A stretch of DNA of 64,000 nucleotides from Perlucidibaca aquatica (GCF_001676655.1 NZ_LZDB01000002.1:930001-994000), one strand, 5' to 3'. Counted from the first letter of the stretch, positions 45,461 through 55,448 are shown. Program-made: numbers and translations. The notes: a model not told the origin generated them from the letters alone.

Positions 45461-46339
45461 TTAACTCAGTACGCTGAGTGCCGCTTCGCGGTTATTACAG
45501 ATCAACACCACATCACACCCTGCCTCTAACGCTAAGTCGTAACGCTCACGCATCGTTCCTACACCCGCCGCACCTTCCATACACAGATCATCTGAAAACA
45601 CTAAGCCCGCAAAGCCTAACTGCTCACGCAACACCGTTTTTAGCCAGAACGAAGAGAAACCGGCAGGTAAGGAATCAACTTGGGGATAGACCACGTGCGC
45701 CGGCATGATGCCGTCTAACTCTTTCGCTAAGGCACGAAAAGGCTGCAGGTCATACGCATTGATTTCATCCCACGAACGATCGTCTACCGGCAAGGCAAAG
45801 TGAGAGTCTGCCGCCACCGAGCCATGTCCGGGGAAATGCTTGCCGATGGTCATCATGCCCGCCGCTTTCATGCCTTGCATAAAGGCGCGCACGAGCGCGG
45901 TGGCGGCCGCTGGCTCGGTATGAAATGCACGATCACCAATGACTCCGCTCACGCCTACATCGAGATCCAGCACGGGAGCAAAACTAAAGTCGACACCAAC
46001 TGCTTTAACTTCTTTAGCCATGAGCTCTCCACAGCTTCGCGCAGCGGCTAGGGCAGACATAGGGTCAACATCATATTGATGCCCAAACGAGCGCATGGCT
46101 GGCAGGCGCGTGAATCCTTCACGAAACCGCTGCACTCGCCCACCCTCTTGATCGACCGCAATCCAAAGCTCTGGACGCACGGCGCGCATGGCCGTTGTCA
46201 GCGCCAGAATCTGTTCGGGCGTATCGACATTTCGACTAAACAAAATAACGCTGCCTACTTGAGGATGTGCCAGCAATTCCTTGTCTTCGGCCGTTAAGGT
46301 TAAGCCACCCACGTCTACCATCAACGGTCCGCGCACCAT
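45461..46339 (-). CDS. nagZ: beta-N-acetylhexosaminidase NagZ, short C-terminus
   Basis: 292-aa cytoplasmic GH3 glycosidase of cell-wall recycling, which removes GlcNAc from anhydro-muropeptides. Key motifs are present: RVQRF for substrate contact, [11 protein letters not shown] with the catalytic His loop, and the nucleophile Asp in SDDLCMEGA. It stops right after [12 protein letters not shown], about 45-50 residues earlier than E. coli-type NagZ (341 aa), so the C-terminal helical tail is missing although the catalytic core looks complete. TAGGAG about eight bases upstream supports the start at 46339. It is divergent from prc. Confidence 0.92.
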   Translation of the reverse strand: MVRGPLMVDVGGLTLTAEDKELLAHPQVGSVILFSRNVDTPEQILALTTAMRAVRPELWIAVDQEGGRVQRFREGFTRLPAMRSFGHQYDVDPMSALAAARSCGELMAKEVKAVGVDFSFAPVLDLDVGVSGVIGDRAFHTEPAAATALVRAFMQGMKAAGMMTIGKHFPGHGSVAADSHFALPVDDRSWDEINAYDLQPFRALAKELDGIMPAHVVYPQVDSLPAGFSSFWLKTVLREQLGFAGLVFSDDLCMEGAAGVGTMRERYDLALEAGCDVVLICNNREAALSVLS

Positions 46340-46496
46340 GCAAAATCTCCTAGCAAAAACATCAAATGAAGAGTGAGAAGTAAGCCGCTCATGAACATAA
46401 TTGTCAAAGCCTGAATCGCGCCCTGAACGCTAAGGCAGTGTTATTATCGAGCAAGATTGCACCCCAGATGCGGTGCCAAGGAATACAAAGATCGCC

Positions 46497-48638
46497 ATGC
46501 TTAGATCGTCGTTTTTCACCCGTGGACTTCTGCTGACTACCGTATTTTCTCTGGCTCTGCCCTTAGCGGCGGCAGAACTTGTCCCAACGGAGCAGCAAAG
46601 TAAAGTCGCCAGAACGGTGGCAAGGCAACTCTCCGTCTTGCATTACACGCGCCCCCCGCTCGACGATGCCTTATCTCTAGTGATTTGGAATCGCTATCTG
46701 AGCGACCTGGATGGTCAGCGCTTGTTTTTTCTTGCCTCAGATATCGAGGGCTTTACACGCTGGCAACTCCAGATGGACGATCACCTGAAAACAGGTGTGC
46801 TCACACCCGGGTTCACGATCTACAATCGTTTTCAAAATCGCCTGCGCGAGCGCCTTCAATTTGTTCTGAGCGAGCTAGATAACAATAAGAAACTCCTTGA
46901 TTTCTCGGGCAATGAAACTTTAGTCATTGATCGCAAAAATGCGGCCTGGGTCAAATCAACGGCGGAGCTGGATCAGCTCTGGCGACTGCGCATTAAGTCA
47001 GCCGCGCTCAGTTTGAAATTGGCTGGTAAAAGCAATGAAGACATTTTGAGCACCCTCAAACGGCGCTATAAATCGCAATTAAGCGCCGTTGCTCAAACCA
47101 AAAAAGAAGATGCATTCCAAACCTATATGAATGCATTTACTGAAACCTATGATCCGCATACCGAGTACTTCTCACCGCGAAGTTCAGAGAACTTCAATAT
47201 CAACATGAGCCTGCAGCTCGAAGGTATTGGCGCCGTTCTTCAAACCGATGACGAGTACACCAAGGTGGTTCGTTTAGTGCCTGGTGGGCCGGCCGATAAA
47301 TCACGACAGCTCAAGCCGAACGATCGCTTAATCGCGGTGGCAGAAGGCGATAAAGAGTTTGTTGATGTGGTGGGCTGGCGCATTGATGAAGTCGTTCAAC
47401 TAATTCGCGGCGCCAAGGGCACGACCGTACGATTACAGGTACTGCCTGCAGGCTCGACGGACACCGCCAATAGCAAAGAAGTCAGCTTGGTGCGAAATAC
47501 GGTTGCGCTGGAAGACCAGGCAGCCACGAAAAAAATTGTTGATATCAAACGCGATGGCGTGGTTCGTCGAATCGGTGTCATTAAACTGCCGACGTTTTAT
47601 GCCGACTTCCAAGGCATGCAAGCGGGCGATCCGAACTACCGTAGCACCACGCGTGATGTGCATCGCCTGTTAACCGAACTTAAGCAGGAACGCATCCAAG
47701 GCATTATTCTGGATTTACGCAATAATGGCGGCGGCTCACTCTCTGAAGTGAATGACCTCATTGGTGAGTTCATTAGCACAGGACCCACCGTGCAAGTCCG
47801 TGATGCCCGCGGCAAAGTTGAAGTCTTGGGTGATGGCAATCCCGAAGTGGCTTACTCAGGCCCACTCGTGGTGATGACCAACCGATTATCAGCCTCAGCG
47901 TCCGAAATTTTTGCCGGTGCCATTCAGGATTACGGTCGCGGCTTGGTCGTGGGCGGCACAACCTTCGGTAAAGGCACCGTGCAATCACTGCGGGAGCTGG
48001 GCTCAGGGCAACTCAAAATCACCGAGGCGAAGTTTTACCGTATCTCAGGGGCCAGCACACAAAACAAAGGCGTCGTGCCGGATATTGTCTTTCCTGAATT
48101 ATCCATGGCCAGCGAAATGGGTGAGTCAGTGCTGCCTCGTGCCCTACCGTGGGACACCATTCCTCCAGCCCGCTACCAACGCCAAGGCCAGGGCAATTGG
48201 CGCATGACCAGCCTACGCAGTGCTTCCGCGCAACGGCAAGCTCGCAATCCAGATTTCCGCTATCTGCTCGATGAGCAGAAGCTAATTGCCGACCTCAATG
48301 ACATTAAGACTCAGTCATTGAACGAAAAAGCGCGACGCCTAGAAAAGCAACAACTCGATTCACGACGTTTAGCTATTGAAAATCGTCGTCGGGCGGCTAA
48401 AGGCTTAAGTGCGCTTAAATCGTGGGAAGACTTTGAGGCTCAACAGGAAAAGTTAAACCCTAACTCAGACCCCAACTTTGAGCGCTCGGAAGAAGCGGCC
48501 TTAACGGTGGAGGCTGCTGAAATTTTGCTGGATACCCTGCCGCCTGTTCGCAATCTGCCGACGCTGCCCACACTAAAGACCGCTGGCTCCACAAACTCAG
48601 CGGCCAAAGCACAACCCGCTAACGTTAGCGAACGTTAA
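46497..48638 (+). CDS. prc: tail-specific carboxy-terminal protease Prc/Tsp
   Basis: 713-aa periplasmic S41 protease that trims proteins at their C-termini and affects peptidoglycan hydrolase turnover. The signal peptide starts MLRSSFFTRGLLLTTVF. A PDZ domain follows (LEGIGAVLQTDDEYTKVVRL, VPGGPADK), then the catalytic region with the Ser in RLSASASEIFAGA and the Lys in TFGKGTVQS. A DUF3340-like C-terminal extension matches the family length. ATG at 46497 is preferred because the signal peptide begins there; a GTG at 46473 is in frame. Two bases separate it from the phospholipase D gene downstream. Confidence 0.95.
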   Translation: MLRSSFFTRGLLLTTVFSLALPLAAAELVPTEQQSKVARTVARQLSVLHYTRPPLDDALSLVIWNRYLSDLDGQRLFFLASDIEGFTRWQLQMDDHLKTGVLTPGFTIYNRFQNRLRERLQFVLSELDNNKKLLDFSGNETLVIDRKNAAWVKSTAELDQLWRLRIKSAALSLKLAGKSNEDILSTLKRRYKSQLSAVAQTKKEDAFQTYMNAFTETYDPHTEYFSPRSSENFNINMSLQLEGIGAVLQTDDEYTKVVRLVPGGPADKSRQLKPNDRLIAVAEGDKEFVDVVGWRIDEVVQLIRGAKGTTVRLQVLPAGSTDTANSKEVSLVRNTVALEDQAATKKIVDIKRDGVVRRIGVIKLPTFYADFQGMQAGDPNYRSTTRDVHRLLTELKQERIQGIILDLRNNGGGSLSEVNDLIGEFISTGPTVQVRDARGKVEVLGDGNPEVAYSGPLVVMTNRLSASASEIFAGAIQDYGRGLVVGGTTFGKGTVQSLRELGSGQLKITEAKFYRISGASTQNKGVVPDIVFPELSMASEMGESVLPRALPWDTIPPARYQRQGQGNWRMTSLRSASAQRQARNPDFRYLLDEQKLIADLNDIKTQSLNEKARRLEKQQLDSRRLAIENRRRAAKGLSALKSWEDFEAQQEKLNPNSDPNFERSEEAALTVEAAEILLDTLPPVRNLPTLPTLKTAGSTNSAAKAQPANVSER

Positions 48639-48640
48639 GT

Positions 48641-50092
48641 ATGCAACCCCAGCCGACGTCAGAACGTGAGCTTCTCGATCACCTGCTGACTCGGCTGGTG
48701 GGAAGAGCCAGCAGCGCAGGCAACGCCATAACCCTGCTGCGAGATAGCCCCGAACATGAGCAGGCTACCCTTACGCTCATTAACAACGCGCAACAGCAAA
48801 TTGCCCTAGAAAACTACCTAATAGCCGATGACGACTGGGGTCAGCAGTTGCTGTTGGCGCTGTGTGGTGCCGCAAAGCGCGGCGTCAAAGTAGCCGTTTT
48901 GTGCGACTGGCTGGGCAGCTGGAGCTTAAGTCGTCGCTGGCGACAAGAGCTGATTGATGCTGGGGGTGAGTGCCGCCGATTTAATGTACCCGGCCTTGGT
49001 GAACCACTGGCCTGGATCATTCGAAACCATCGCAAACTGCTGGTGGTAGACAGTCAATTCAGCCTAATCACTGGCTGGTGCCATAGCGCGCGCTGGCGAG
49101 GCCAGGTGGCAGGCAGTGCCAATGCAACCACACATCCCTGGCGAGACACTGGGGTTCTGATTAACGGTGTTATCTCTGCAGAAGCCGAAATGGCATTTGC
49201 TCAGACCTGGCAAATGGCTGGAGGCGCTGCGTGGAGTGTGGCTACAAACGCCAACCTCGCCCAACCTCGCGTCACCGACTCACGGGTAAGACTGATTGTA
49301 GGCCAGCCACAAAGCAGCCCCCTATTTCGTCTGGATCAGTTGATGATCAGTCAGGCCAAACAGCAACTGTGGCTGACTGATGCCTACCCGATAGGCACAC
49401 CGGCATACTTAGATGGCCTCCGTCGTGCCGCACAAGCCGGCGTTGATGTGCGCTTACTGGTGCCGGGCAGCACGGACCTGCCCTGGCTTGGCCTGCTGGC
49501 ACGCAGTGGTTATCGCGCACTATTGGAAGCCGGTGTTCGTGTTTACGAATGGAACGGAACCATGCTCCATGCTAAGACAGCCGTCATTGATGGGCACTGG
49601 TCCCGCGTAGGCTCAAGCAACCTGAATCCGGCATCCTGGCTGGGAAACTATGAGCTGGATGTGGCGATTGAATGCCCGGACTTTGGCGCACAAATGATGG
49701 CGCAATTCTTAACTGACCTCGAGTCGGCCACGGAGATTGTGCTGCGCCCCGACCAAACGGTTCGCCTCGCCCAGCCTCGCCGCAAGCAGCGACGGCAGAT
49801 GCAACATCAACAAACAGCCGTTTCTACTATCCGCGTCTCCCGCGCCATGGCGATGGCTGTACGTGAATCTCGCCGACTAGGCCCTGCGGATGCAACTGCA
49901 CTCATGCTGTTAGCGCTATTCGGACTTGGAATTGCCATCATAGGATTTTGGCGTCCGGCTTGGATCGCCTGGCCCTTAGCCGCCATCAGCGCATGGGTCA
50001 GCATTAACTTACTGCGAATTGCGAGAAGGCGTTACTTACACCATCGCCGTGGGGGCGAGCAAAAATCTGCAAAAAATGACGAAGTTGCTTGA
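48641..50092 (+). CDS. cardiolipin synthase-like phospholipase D protein
   Basis: 483-aa phospholipase D superfamily member with two HKD motifs: [12 protein letters not shown] in the N-terminal half and [11 protein letters not shown] in the C-terminal half, each followed by a Gly/Ser/Asn pattern (GSSNLNPAS). Both active-site halves are intact. Two membrane helices lie at the C-terminus (about 420-465), not at the N-terminus as in ClsA. The layout is nearest to ClsB/ClsC-type cardiolipin synthases, which join two phosphatidylglycerols or use other phospholipids. It is co-transcribed with prc. The -35 box of the downstream tRNA gene overlaps its stop codon. Confidence 0.88.
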   Translation: MQPQPTSERELLDHLLTRLVGRASSAGNAITLLRDSPEHEQATLTLINNAQQQIALENYLIADDDWGQQLLLALCGAAKRGVKVAVLCDWLGSWSLSRRWRQELIDAGGECRRFNVPGLGEPLAWIIRNHRKLLVVDSQFSLITGWCHSARWRGQVAGSANATTHPWRDTGVLINGVISAEAEMAFAQTWQMAGGAAWSVATNANLAQPRVTDSRVRLIVGQPQSSPLFRLDQLMISQAKQQLWLTDAYPIGTPAYLDGLRRAAQAGVDVRLLVPGSTDLPWLGLLARSGYRALLEAGVRVYEWNGTMLHAKTAVIDGHWSRVGSSNLNPASWLGNYELDVAIECPDFGAQMMAQFLTDLESATEIVLRPDQTVRLAQPRRKQRRQMQHQQTAVSTIRVSRAMAMAVRESRRLGPADATALMLLALFGLGIAIIGFWRPAWIAWPLAAISAWVSINLLRIARRRYLHHRRGGEQKSAKNDEVA

Positions 50093-50116
50093 CCCAAACC
50101 ATAGCTTCGGTATCCT
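50089..50116 (+). promoter_or_regulatory. promoter of tRNA-Ser
   Basis: TTGACC (50089-50094) and TATCCT (50111-50116), spaced 16 bp, place the start about ten bases before the tRNA. The -35 box overlaps the stop of the phospholipase gene. Confidence 0.7.
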
Positions 50117-50128
50117 GCTCGCCGGTTC

Positions 50129-50216
<88 letters not shown>

Positions 50217-50507
50217 ATAAATTACAATAAATTCAAAAGCTTCCGCAGCAAATCAAACCTTTCTTACATACTTAGATCACTAAGCTCCACCGCGCTAAAT
50301 AACGCTTCGTGCTATGCAAAATCTGGTTTTTACTTCGTCTGAAACAAAAATCTAAGTACCGAGTTGAGTTTCAGAACTTTTGCGTCTTTCATCGTTAGCA
50401 CGAAAGATTACTGGCGAAAAAACTGGCATCCGCCACTATTGAAATGTGGCTTGAGACAGCCAAGCTCAGTTGAACAGATTCCTATCTATCCTCAACCGGA
50501 GATCATT
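50217..50507. other. gene-free stretch downstream of tRNA-Ser
   Basis: About 290 bp with no convincing gene. The only structure noticed is a weak inverted repeat, TCTGAAAC (50338-50345) and GTTTCAGA (50368-50375), with a 22-base loop. No terminator with a T run, no attachment-site duplication of the tRNA 3' end and no integrase gene were seen. Confidence 0.5.
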
Positions 50508-50609
50508 ATGGTCATATTCGCCAGTACGATAACCATAGGCATGTTGCTTCACGGCGCCTGGGCCTTGCTCACTCGCCCCTATGCAGAACCCCATCCCGCC
50601 AACTCCTAA
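50508..50609 (+). CDS. 33-aa predicted small membrane protein
   Basis: A short open frame encodes a single hydrophobic helix (MVIFASTITIGMLLHGAWAL) and a short polar tail ending EPHPANS. It is preceded by CCGGAGATC, giving GGAG seven to eight bases before the ATG, which is better than most intergenic ATGs. It lies alone between tRNA-Ser and tpx. It resembles the many small single-helix proteins that automatic annotation misses, but there is no direct proof of expression. Confidence 0.4.
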   Translation: MVIFASTITIGMLLHGAWALLTRPYAEPHPANS

Positions 50610-50720
50610 ATAGAGGCTTTCACACTCTCCATCGATCGAATTCATCCGCGAACGAACTCATAGGAGGTGGCCGTATTCTAAAATTGCCGTTTTGCACTCT
50701 CCCTATCACACGCCAAATCT

Positions 50721-50762
50721 GCTTAACTCCAGTGTAATTTTTAAAACGCATTGGAGTTAAGC
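50721..50762 (+). promoter_or_regulatory. inverted repeat sequestering the tpx ribosome-binding site
   Basis: GCTTAACTCCAGTG (50721-50734) and CATTGGAGTTAAGC (50749-50762) form 14-base arms with one G-U pair and a 14-base loop, ending two bases before the tpx ATG at 50765. The Shine-Dalgarno GGAG (50753-50756) is inside the right arm, so an RNA stem would hide it. As DNA it could also be a large operator dyad. Confidence 0.7.
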
Positions 50763-50764
50763 AC

Positions 50765-51265
50765 ATGGCAACAGTCACTCTGCACGGCAACCCCGTCACG
50801 CTAGATGGCACCTTGCCCCAAACTGGGCACGCAGCACCCGCTTTTACCTTGGTGAACGGCAAACTGGAAGATGTCACCCTCGCCAGCTTTGCTGGTCAGC
50901 GCAAAGTGCTGAATATTTTCCCTAGCGTAGATACACCGACCTGCGCCACGTCTGTGCGCAAATTCAACGCCGAACTAAATTCACTGAGTAATACCGTTGT
51001 GCTGTGTATCTCAGCAGACCTACCTTTCGCGCAGGCACGTTTCTGCGGTTCCGAAGGTTTGGACAAGGTCGTTAATCTTTCAAGCTTCCGTCACCCTGAG
51101 TTCTTGAAGGACTATGGCATCGCCATCGCAACAGGCCCACTGCGTGGTTTAGCCGCTCGCGCTGTGGTGGTCTTAGACGCTAATAATCAAGTGCTGCACA
51201 GCGAGTTAGTCGCCGAAATCGGTGACGAACCCAACTATGCGGCGGCCATTGCTGCGCTCAACTAA
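50765..51265 (+). CDS. tpx: thiol peroxidase Tpx
   Basis: 166-aa atypical 2-Cys peroxiredoxin that reduces hydroperoxides using thioredoxin. The peroxidatic Cys60 is in [13 protein letters not shown] and the resolving Cys94 in ARFCGSEG, the same positions as E. coli Tpx within one residue. Cys81 is a third cysteine. The length is normal. GGAG lies eight bases before the ATG, inside a long inverted repeat that suggests control at translation. It stands alone, 156 bp after a possible small membrane gene, 34 bp before a patatin-like gene. Confidence 0.97.
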   Translation: MATVTLHGNPVTLDGTLPQTGHAAPAFTLVNGKLEDVTLASFAGQRKVLNIFPSVDTPTCATSVRKFNAELNSLSNTVVLCISADLPFAQARFCGSEGLDKVVNLSSFRHPEFLKDYGIAIATGPLRGLAARAVVVLDANNQVLHSELVAEIGDEPNYAAAIAALN

Positions 51266-51299
51266 TCTCACTCAGCTTGAGTACGGTAACCTCTGAGCC

Positions 51300-52382
51300 A
51301 TGAATTCATTGCACACGTTACCGTTTGTTCTTCGTGCCGGATCCGCGGCCCGAACACAAATCCAAAACCTAGGCTTTAACGCCAATAGTTTGGCTGCGTT
51401 GGGTGCGCCTGCGGGTGGCCCCAAGTTCATCATCCAAAGCTATTTGGATCGTTTTTTGTTTGGCGAATGGTTACCGCAACGAGTAGCGGCTCTCCCGGCC
51501 TTTGGTTCCTCGATTGGTGCATTCCGGCTATTAGCGGGAGCGCATCCCGATCCGGCGGCGGCGGCTGAGCGGCTTTATGTCGCGTATTGCCAGCAACATT
51601 ACGCCAGCAAACCTACTGCACAGGAGATTACGCGTGAGGTAGGTCACATCCTGAATGCATTGCTGCAAAAAGAGCACATTCCTACAATTTTGCAGCACCC
51701 GTGGTTGCAACTGAATTTATTGACGACTCGCTGCCTGGGCTTAGCCGCCGCTAAACAACCGGCGTGGCAAGCGCTGGGGTTCGCTCTGGCTTTTGGCAGC
51801 AATTTACGCTCGCGGCAGCATCTTGCCCGACGCTTTGAGCGCTGCGTTTTTCAGAACCAAACCAAAGCGCCTGGTGTGCTCGCGAAAGATAGCTTTCGGA
51901 CACATTACCATGCGCTTACACCAGAAAACCTCGCTACCGTGACGCTGGCCAGTGGCAGCATTCCTTTAGTGATGGAGACCGTGAGGGATATTCCAAACTC
52001 GCCAGAAGGTGCTCATATCGATGGCGGCATGCTGGATTACCACATGGATCTTCCGCTGCAAAATATCCAGCCCACGGCTGGCATCTTGTTTATCCCGCAT
52101 TACGAACAACGCATTGTAAGCGGCTGGTTTGATAAGCACCTGAAACGAAGGCAGCCCTCGCACCATGAGCGCATGCTGGTGTTATCTCCCTCACCGGAGG
52201 TAGTGGCTAAATTGCCTGGCGGCAAGATTCCCTGCCGAAAGGATTTCACGATTTATCATGGCCGTGACCGGCAGCGTCTAGCTGCGTGGCAGGCTGCACT
52301 TACCGTCAGTGAAGACATCAGTGGAAGCTTCCAACACCTGCTCAAGCAAGGCACGATCGGGGATCATTTGCAGGCGCTTTAA
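51300..52382 (+). CDS. patatin-like phospholipase family protein
   Basis: 360-aa patatin-fold protein of a different subfamily from the DUF3336 enzyme at 7.4 kb. The oxyanion motif is APAGGPK (36-42), the nucleophile Ser71 is in GSSIG, and the catalytic Asp is in the DGG of HIDGGMLDYH near 241. There is no signal peptide, so it is presumably cytoplasmic. Substrate unknown. It follows tpx closely. Its stop codon overlaps the stop codon of the convergent transporter gene. Confidence 0.82.
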   Translation: MNSLHTLPFVLRAGSAARTQIQNLGFNANSLAALGAPAGGPKFIIQSYLDRFLFGEWLPQRVAALPAFGSSIGAFRLLAGAHPDPAAAAERLYVAYCQQHYASKPTAQEITREVGHILNALLQKEHIPTILQHPWLQLNLLTTRCLGLAAAKQPAWQALGFALAFGSNLRSRQHLARRFERCVFQNQTKAPGVLAKDSFRTHYHALTPENLATVTLASGSIPLVMETVRDIPNSPEGAHIDGGMLDYHMDLPLQNIQPTAGILFIPHYEQRIVSGWFDKHLKRRQPSHHERMLVLSPSPEVVAKLPGGKIPCRKDFTIYHGRDRQRLAAWQAALTVSEDISGSFQHLLKQGTIGDHLQAL

Positions 52383-53557
52383 TCCCGCAGAAATCGACTG
52401 CGCAGGCAAGCAAGCGTCGTACAAATCGCCATCACTGTGCATAGGATTTTGGCATCCTGACCTTGCAATACACTCACCGTGCTCGCAGCAATCGCACCAG
52501 AGATTGAACCGATAGTGCCGTATAACGCGGATGCGGTACCGGCATGTGCTTTATAGGGCTCCATGGCCAGAATGGTGGCATTAGGCAAAATAAAGCCCAA
52601 ACACCCCGTGTAGAGGAACATCGGCGGCAGCAGCAACCAGAGACCGCCAATATCCGTCCAACCCACCGCGAGCAACATAACGCCCGCGCCTACCTGCACA
52701 AGCAGGCTGGCCTTTAGTAACGGCAAAGGCTTAAAACGACGCACGAGGCGACCATTAAATTGCGAGGCCAGAATCAGCCAAAATGCATTGCCACCAAATA
52801 TCCATCCAAATTGTGAGGGGGAGACTTGGAAGTGCTCAATAAAGACAAAGGGCGAGACCGCAATAAACGCGTACAACCCCGCCATGCTCACGCTGCTGGT
52901 AATAGCAAAGCCCCGAAAGCGATGCTGCATCAGTAAATCGCCATAGGCGCGGACGGTGGTGGAAAACACCAAAGGGCGGCGATAGGCATCGTCTAAGGTT
53001 TCTGGCAAATAGTTGTGCAGTGCCCAGAGACACAAGCTGCCATAGACCACCAGCGCGAGAAAAATAGACTGCCAGCCCCAGTATTGCAGCAACTGGCCAC
53101 CCAAGATGGGGGCAACCATGGGCGCAACACCCATGACCAACATCATGGCAGCATACATTCGTGCCGCTTCCGCGCTATCGAAACTATCTCGCACAATAGC
53201 CCGCGCAATGACCACACCCGCACAGGCACCAAAGGCTTGTAAGAACCGAAGGGCAATCAGTGCTTCGACCGACGTGGCAAAGGCGCAGCCCAGTGAAGCC
53301 AAAATAAAAAGACTTAAGCTGGCATACAGGGGCGGCTTACGTCCGAAGCGATCCGCTAATGGCCCGTAGAACAACTGACCCACGGCAAACGCCGCAAAAA
53401 AAGCCGCCAAGGTCAGCTGCATCTGACTAGCATTTGTTGCTAGCGCAATTTGCATTGCCGGTAATGCCGGCAAATACATGTCGATAGACATGGGGGCAAA
53501 CGCGGTCAGGCTACCGAGCAGAAACACCAATAAGGGCGTGCGTTGAGCAGCAGGCAT
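52379..53557 (-). CDS. Bcr/CflA-type multidrug efflux MFS transporter
   Basis: 392-aa, 12-helix major facilitator of the Bcr/CflA group. The start LLGSLTAFAPMSIDMYLPAL contains the family's SIDMYLP signature; the motif A loop GPLADRFGRKPPL follows helix 2, and ARAIVRDSF fits helix 4 to 5. This group exports drugs such as bicyclomycin, chloramphenicol or other toxic small molecules, so the exact substrate is unknown. It shares one base (TAATG) with the rmuC stop, so the two are co-translated. Confidence 0.93.
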   Translation of the reverse strand: MPAAQRTPLLVFLLGSLTAFAPMSIDMYLPALPAMQIALATNASQMQLTLAAFFAAFAVGQLFYGPLADRFGRKPPLYASLSLFILASLGCAFATSVEALIALRFLQAFGACAGVVIARAIVRDSFDSAEAARMYAAMMLVMGVAPMVAPILGGQLLQYWGWQSIFLALVVYGSLCLWALHNYLPETLDDAYRRPLVFSTTVRAYGDLLMQHRFRGFAITSSVSMAGLYAFIAVSPFVFIEHFQVSPSQFGWIFGGNAFWLILASQFNGRLVRRFKPLPLLKASLLVQVGAGVMLLAVGWTDIGGLWLLLPPMFLYTGCLGFILPNATILAMEPYKAHAGTASALYGTIGSISGAIAASTVSVLQGQDAKILCTVMAICTTLACLRSRFLRD

Positions 53558-54909
53558 TAATCCGAGCTCTCGAGGGCATTATCCAACAGGCCTTCGCCTA
53601 ATCGCTTCGTGGGCTTCACGCCGAGCTCACGCAACATTTCCGCTTGGCGAACCAAGCTACCGCGGCCACTGCTGAGCTTTTTATGCGTGTCATCAAAAGC
53701 CTTTTGCGCTTGGTTCAGGCGCGTACCGACCAGCTCTAAACCTTCAACAAAGCCAACAAACTTGTCGTAGAGCTCGGCCCCGCGCTGGGCAATATCCTTT
53801 GCGTTTCGCGTCTGCTGTTCCTGTCGCCACAAATGCGCCACCGTGCGCACCACAAACAACAGCGTGCTTGGACTAACGAGTAATACATTGCGCTTCCAAG
53901 CATCTTGCCAAAGTTCGGCATCGTGGCTGGTCGCCAACATAAAGGCAGGCTCTACCGGAATAAACATCAGTACAAAGTCTAAAGATTTTAGGCCGTAGAG
54001 CTCTTGGTAGTTTTTATCTGATAAGCCTTTGATGTGCGTGCGCACCGAGTCCAAATGGCGCTTCACCGATGCTTCGCGCACCGTTTCATCATCACTGTTG
54101 GCATAGTCTAAGTACGCATTGAGGGACATTTTTGCGTCGATGATAAGGTGCTTACCTTCGGGCAAATGGATCACCACATCGGGTTGAGCCCGAGTACCAT
54201 CCTCACGCGTATGACTTTCCTGAACCTCATATTCCTGACCTTTACGCAAGCCTGAAGCTTCAAGCACACGCTCAAGCACCAGCTCGCCCCAATTACCTTG
54301 CGACTTATTCTGGCTGGTCAAGGCACGGGTTAAATCACTGGCACGCTGATTGAGTTGTTGGTTCAAGCCCATGAGCTGCTTTACCTGCTCAGCTAACGCA
54401 GAGCGATCCTTGCTCTCGCTGACATAGGCCGTTTCCACCTTGCCCTGAAACTCCTGTAAGCGAGATTTCAATGGCTCAAGTAACTGCCCCAGAGCCGACT
54501 GGTTTTGCTCGCTAAAACGCTTGGATTTTTCTTCGAGTATTTCTTGTGCGAGCACCTGGAACTGTTGTGTGAGCTGGCCACGCGCATCTTGCAGTAGCGC
54601 GAGTTTTTCGCTGGACTGCTCGCGCTCACTCTGCAATTCACGAGTCAACGCGGCCAAGCGTTCACGCGCCTCGCCTAAAGCAGCACGCAGGGATTGCAGC
54701 TCCTCATCTTTAATCATCTGGCCGTGGCTTAACCCAGCAATGCGCTCTTCTAATCGTGCTACGTCGGCTTGGCTTTCAGCCCGAATTCGCGTTTCAGCGG
54801 TCACTACATCGGTCTCTTGTCGACGCAGTCGCGCAGCCAGCAAGACATAGGTTACTAACGCGGCAAACACAGCCGCCAATACCGGAATTAACGCACTCAT
54901 CACTTCCAT
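53557..54909 (-). CDS. rmuC: DNA recombination protein RmuC
   Basis: 450-aa RmuC. An N-terminal membrane helix (LIPVLAAVFAALVTYVLLAA) is followed by about 150 residues of coiled coil, then the RmuC nuclease-like domain with SQNKSQGNWGELVLERVLEA, VIHLPEGKHLIIDAKMSL and LVSPSTLLFVVRTVAHLW. RmuC limits recombination at inverted repeats and guards against foreign DNA; the PD-(D/E)XK-like core residues (Asp and Lys of IDAKMSL) are intact. An ATG three codons in is an alternative start. It is divergent from tusD. Confidence 0.95.
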   Translation of the reverse strand: MEVMSALIPVLAAVFAALVTYVLLAARLRRQETDVVTAETRIRAESQADVARLEERIAGLSHGQMIKDEELQSLRAALGEARERLAALTRELQSEREQSSEKLALLQDARGQLTQQFQVLAQEILEEKSKRFSEQNQSALGQLLEPLKSRLQEFQGKVETAYVSESKDRSALAEQVKQLMGLNQQLNQRASDLTRALTSQNKSQGNWGELVLERVLEASGLRKGQEYEVQESHTREDGTRAQPDVVIHLPEGKHLIIDAKMSLNAYLDYANSDDETVREASVKRHLDSVRTHIKGLSDKNYQELYGLKSLDFVLMFIPVEPAFMLATSHDAELWQDAWKRNVLLVSPSTLLFVVRTVAHLWRQEQQTRNAKDIAQRGAELYDKFVGFVEGLELVGTRLNQAQKAFDDTHKKLSSGRGSLVRQAEMLRELGVKPTKRLGEGLLDNALESSD

Positions 54910-55028
54910 TTGCTCATACCCTCATTACACTGCGCGCAAGATAACACGCGACCCGAAGTTGGCAGCTCGTACAGCCGCACTTTCGGTTATCCTCAACGCT
55001 TATTGATTCCAATTTCGTCAGCCCTGCT

Positions 55029-55445
55029 ATGCGCCTAAGCCTCTACATTACTGCTGCGCCCGAACAAGAAACCGCCTTCCGCGCCTGGCAGTTTGCCCAC
55101 GCTGCTGTGCAAGCGGGTCATAGCTTAGGACGCATCTTCTTTGCCGGCGCTGGCGTACAGCATGGCCAAGCGCTGGCTGTCTCAGGGCGCGATGAAGTGT
55201 CATTGACCGAGCGTTGGCAGCTGTTGCAGAAGCAGGTACACGCCCTACCCGGTGCTACCGCACAAAATGGCGAGTTGGTGCTCTGCGTTACCGCAGCACT
55301 GCGTCACGGCATACTCGATGCCGATAACGCTCAGCGGTGGGAGAAGTCAGCGCTCAGTGTGGCGCCCGGTTTCATCATTAGCGGTTTGGGCCAGCTGGCA
55401 GAAGCCCAGCTCAGCGCCGATCGCCTCATTCACTTTCCGGCTTAA
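55029..55445 (+). CDS. tusD: sulfur-relay subunit TusD
   Basis: 138-aa DsrE-fold protein, TusD. The active Cys lies in LVLCVTAALRHGI, the position of the sulfur-carrying Cys of TusD, and an AGHSLGRIFFAG loop precedes it. TusDCB passes persulfide sulfur from TusA to TusE for 2-thiolation of the tRNA wobble uridine by MnmA. First gene of tusD-tusC-tusB-tusE, three bases before tusC. Confidence 0.93.
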   Translation: MRLSLYITAAPEQETAFRAWQFAHAAVQAGHSLGRIFFAGAGVQHGQALAVSGRDEVSLTERWQLLQKQVHALPGATAQNGELVLCVTAALRHGILDADNAQRWEKSALSVAPGFIISGLGQLAEAQLSADRLIHFPA

Positions 55446-55448
55446 GAC

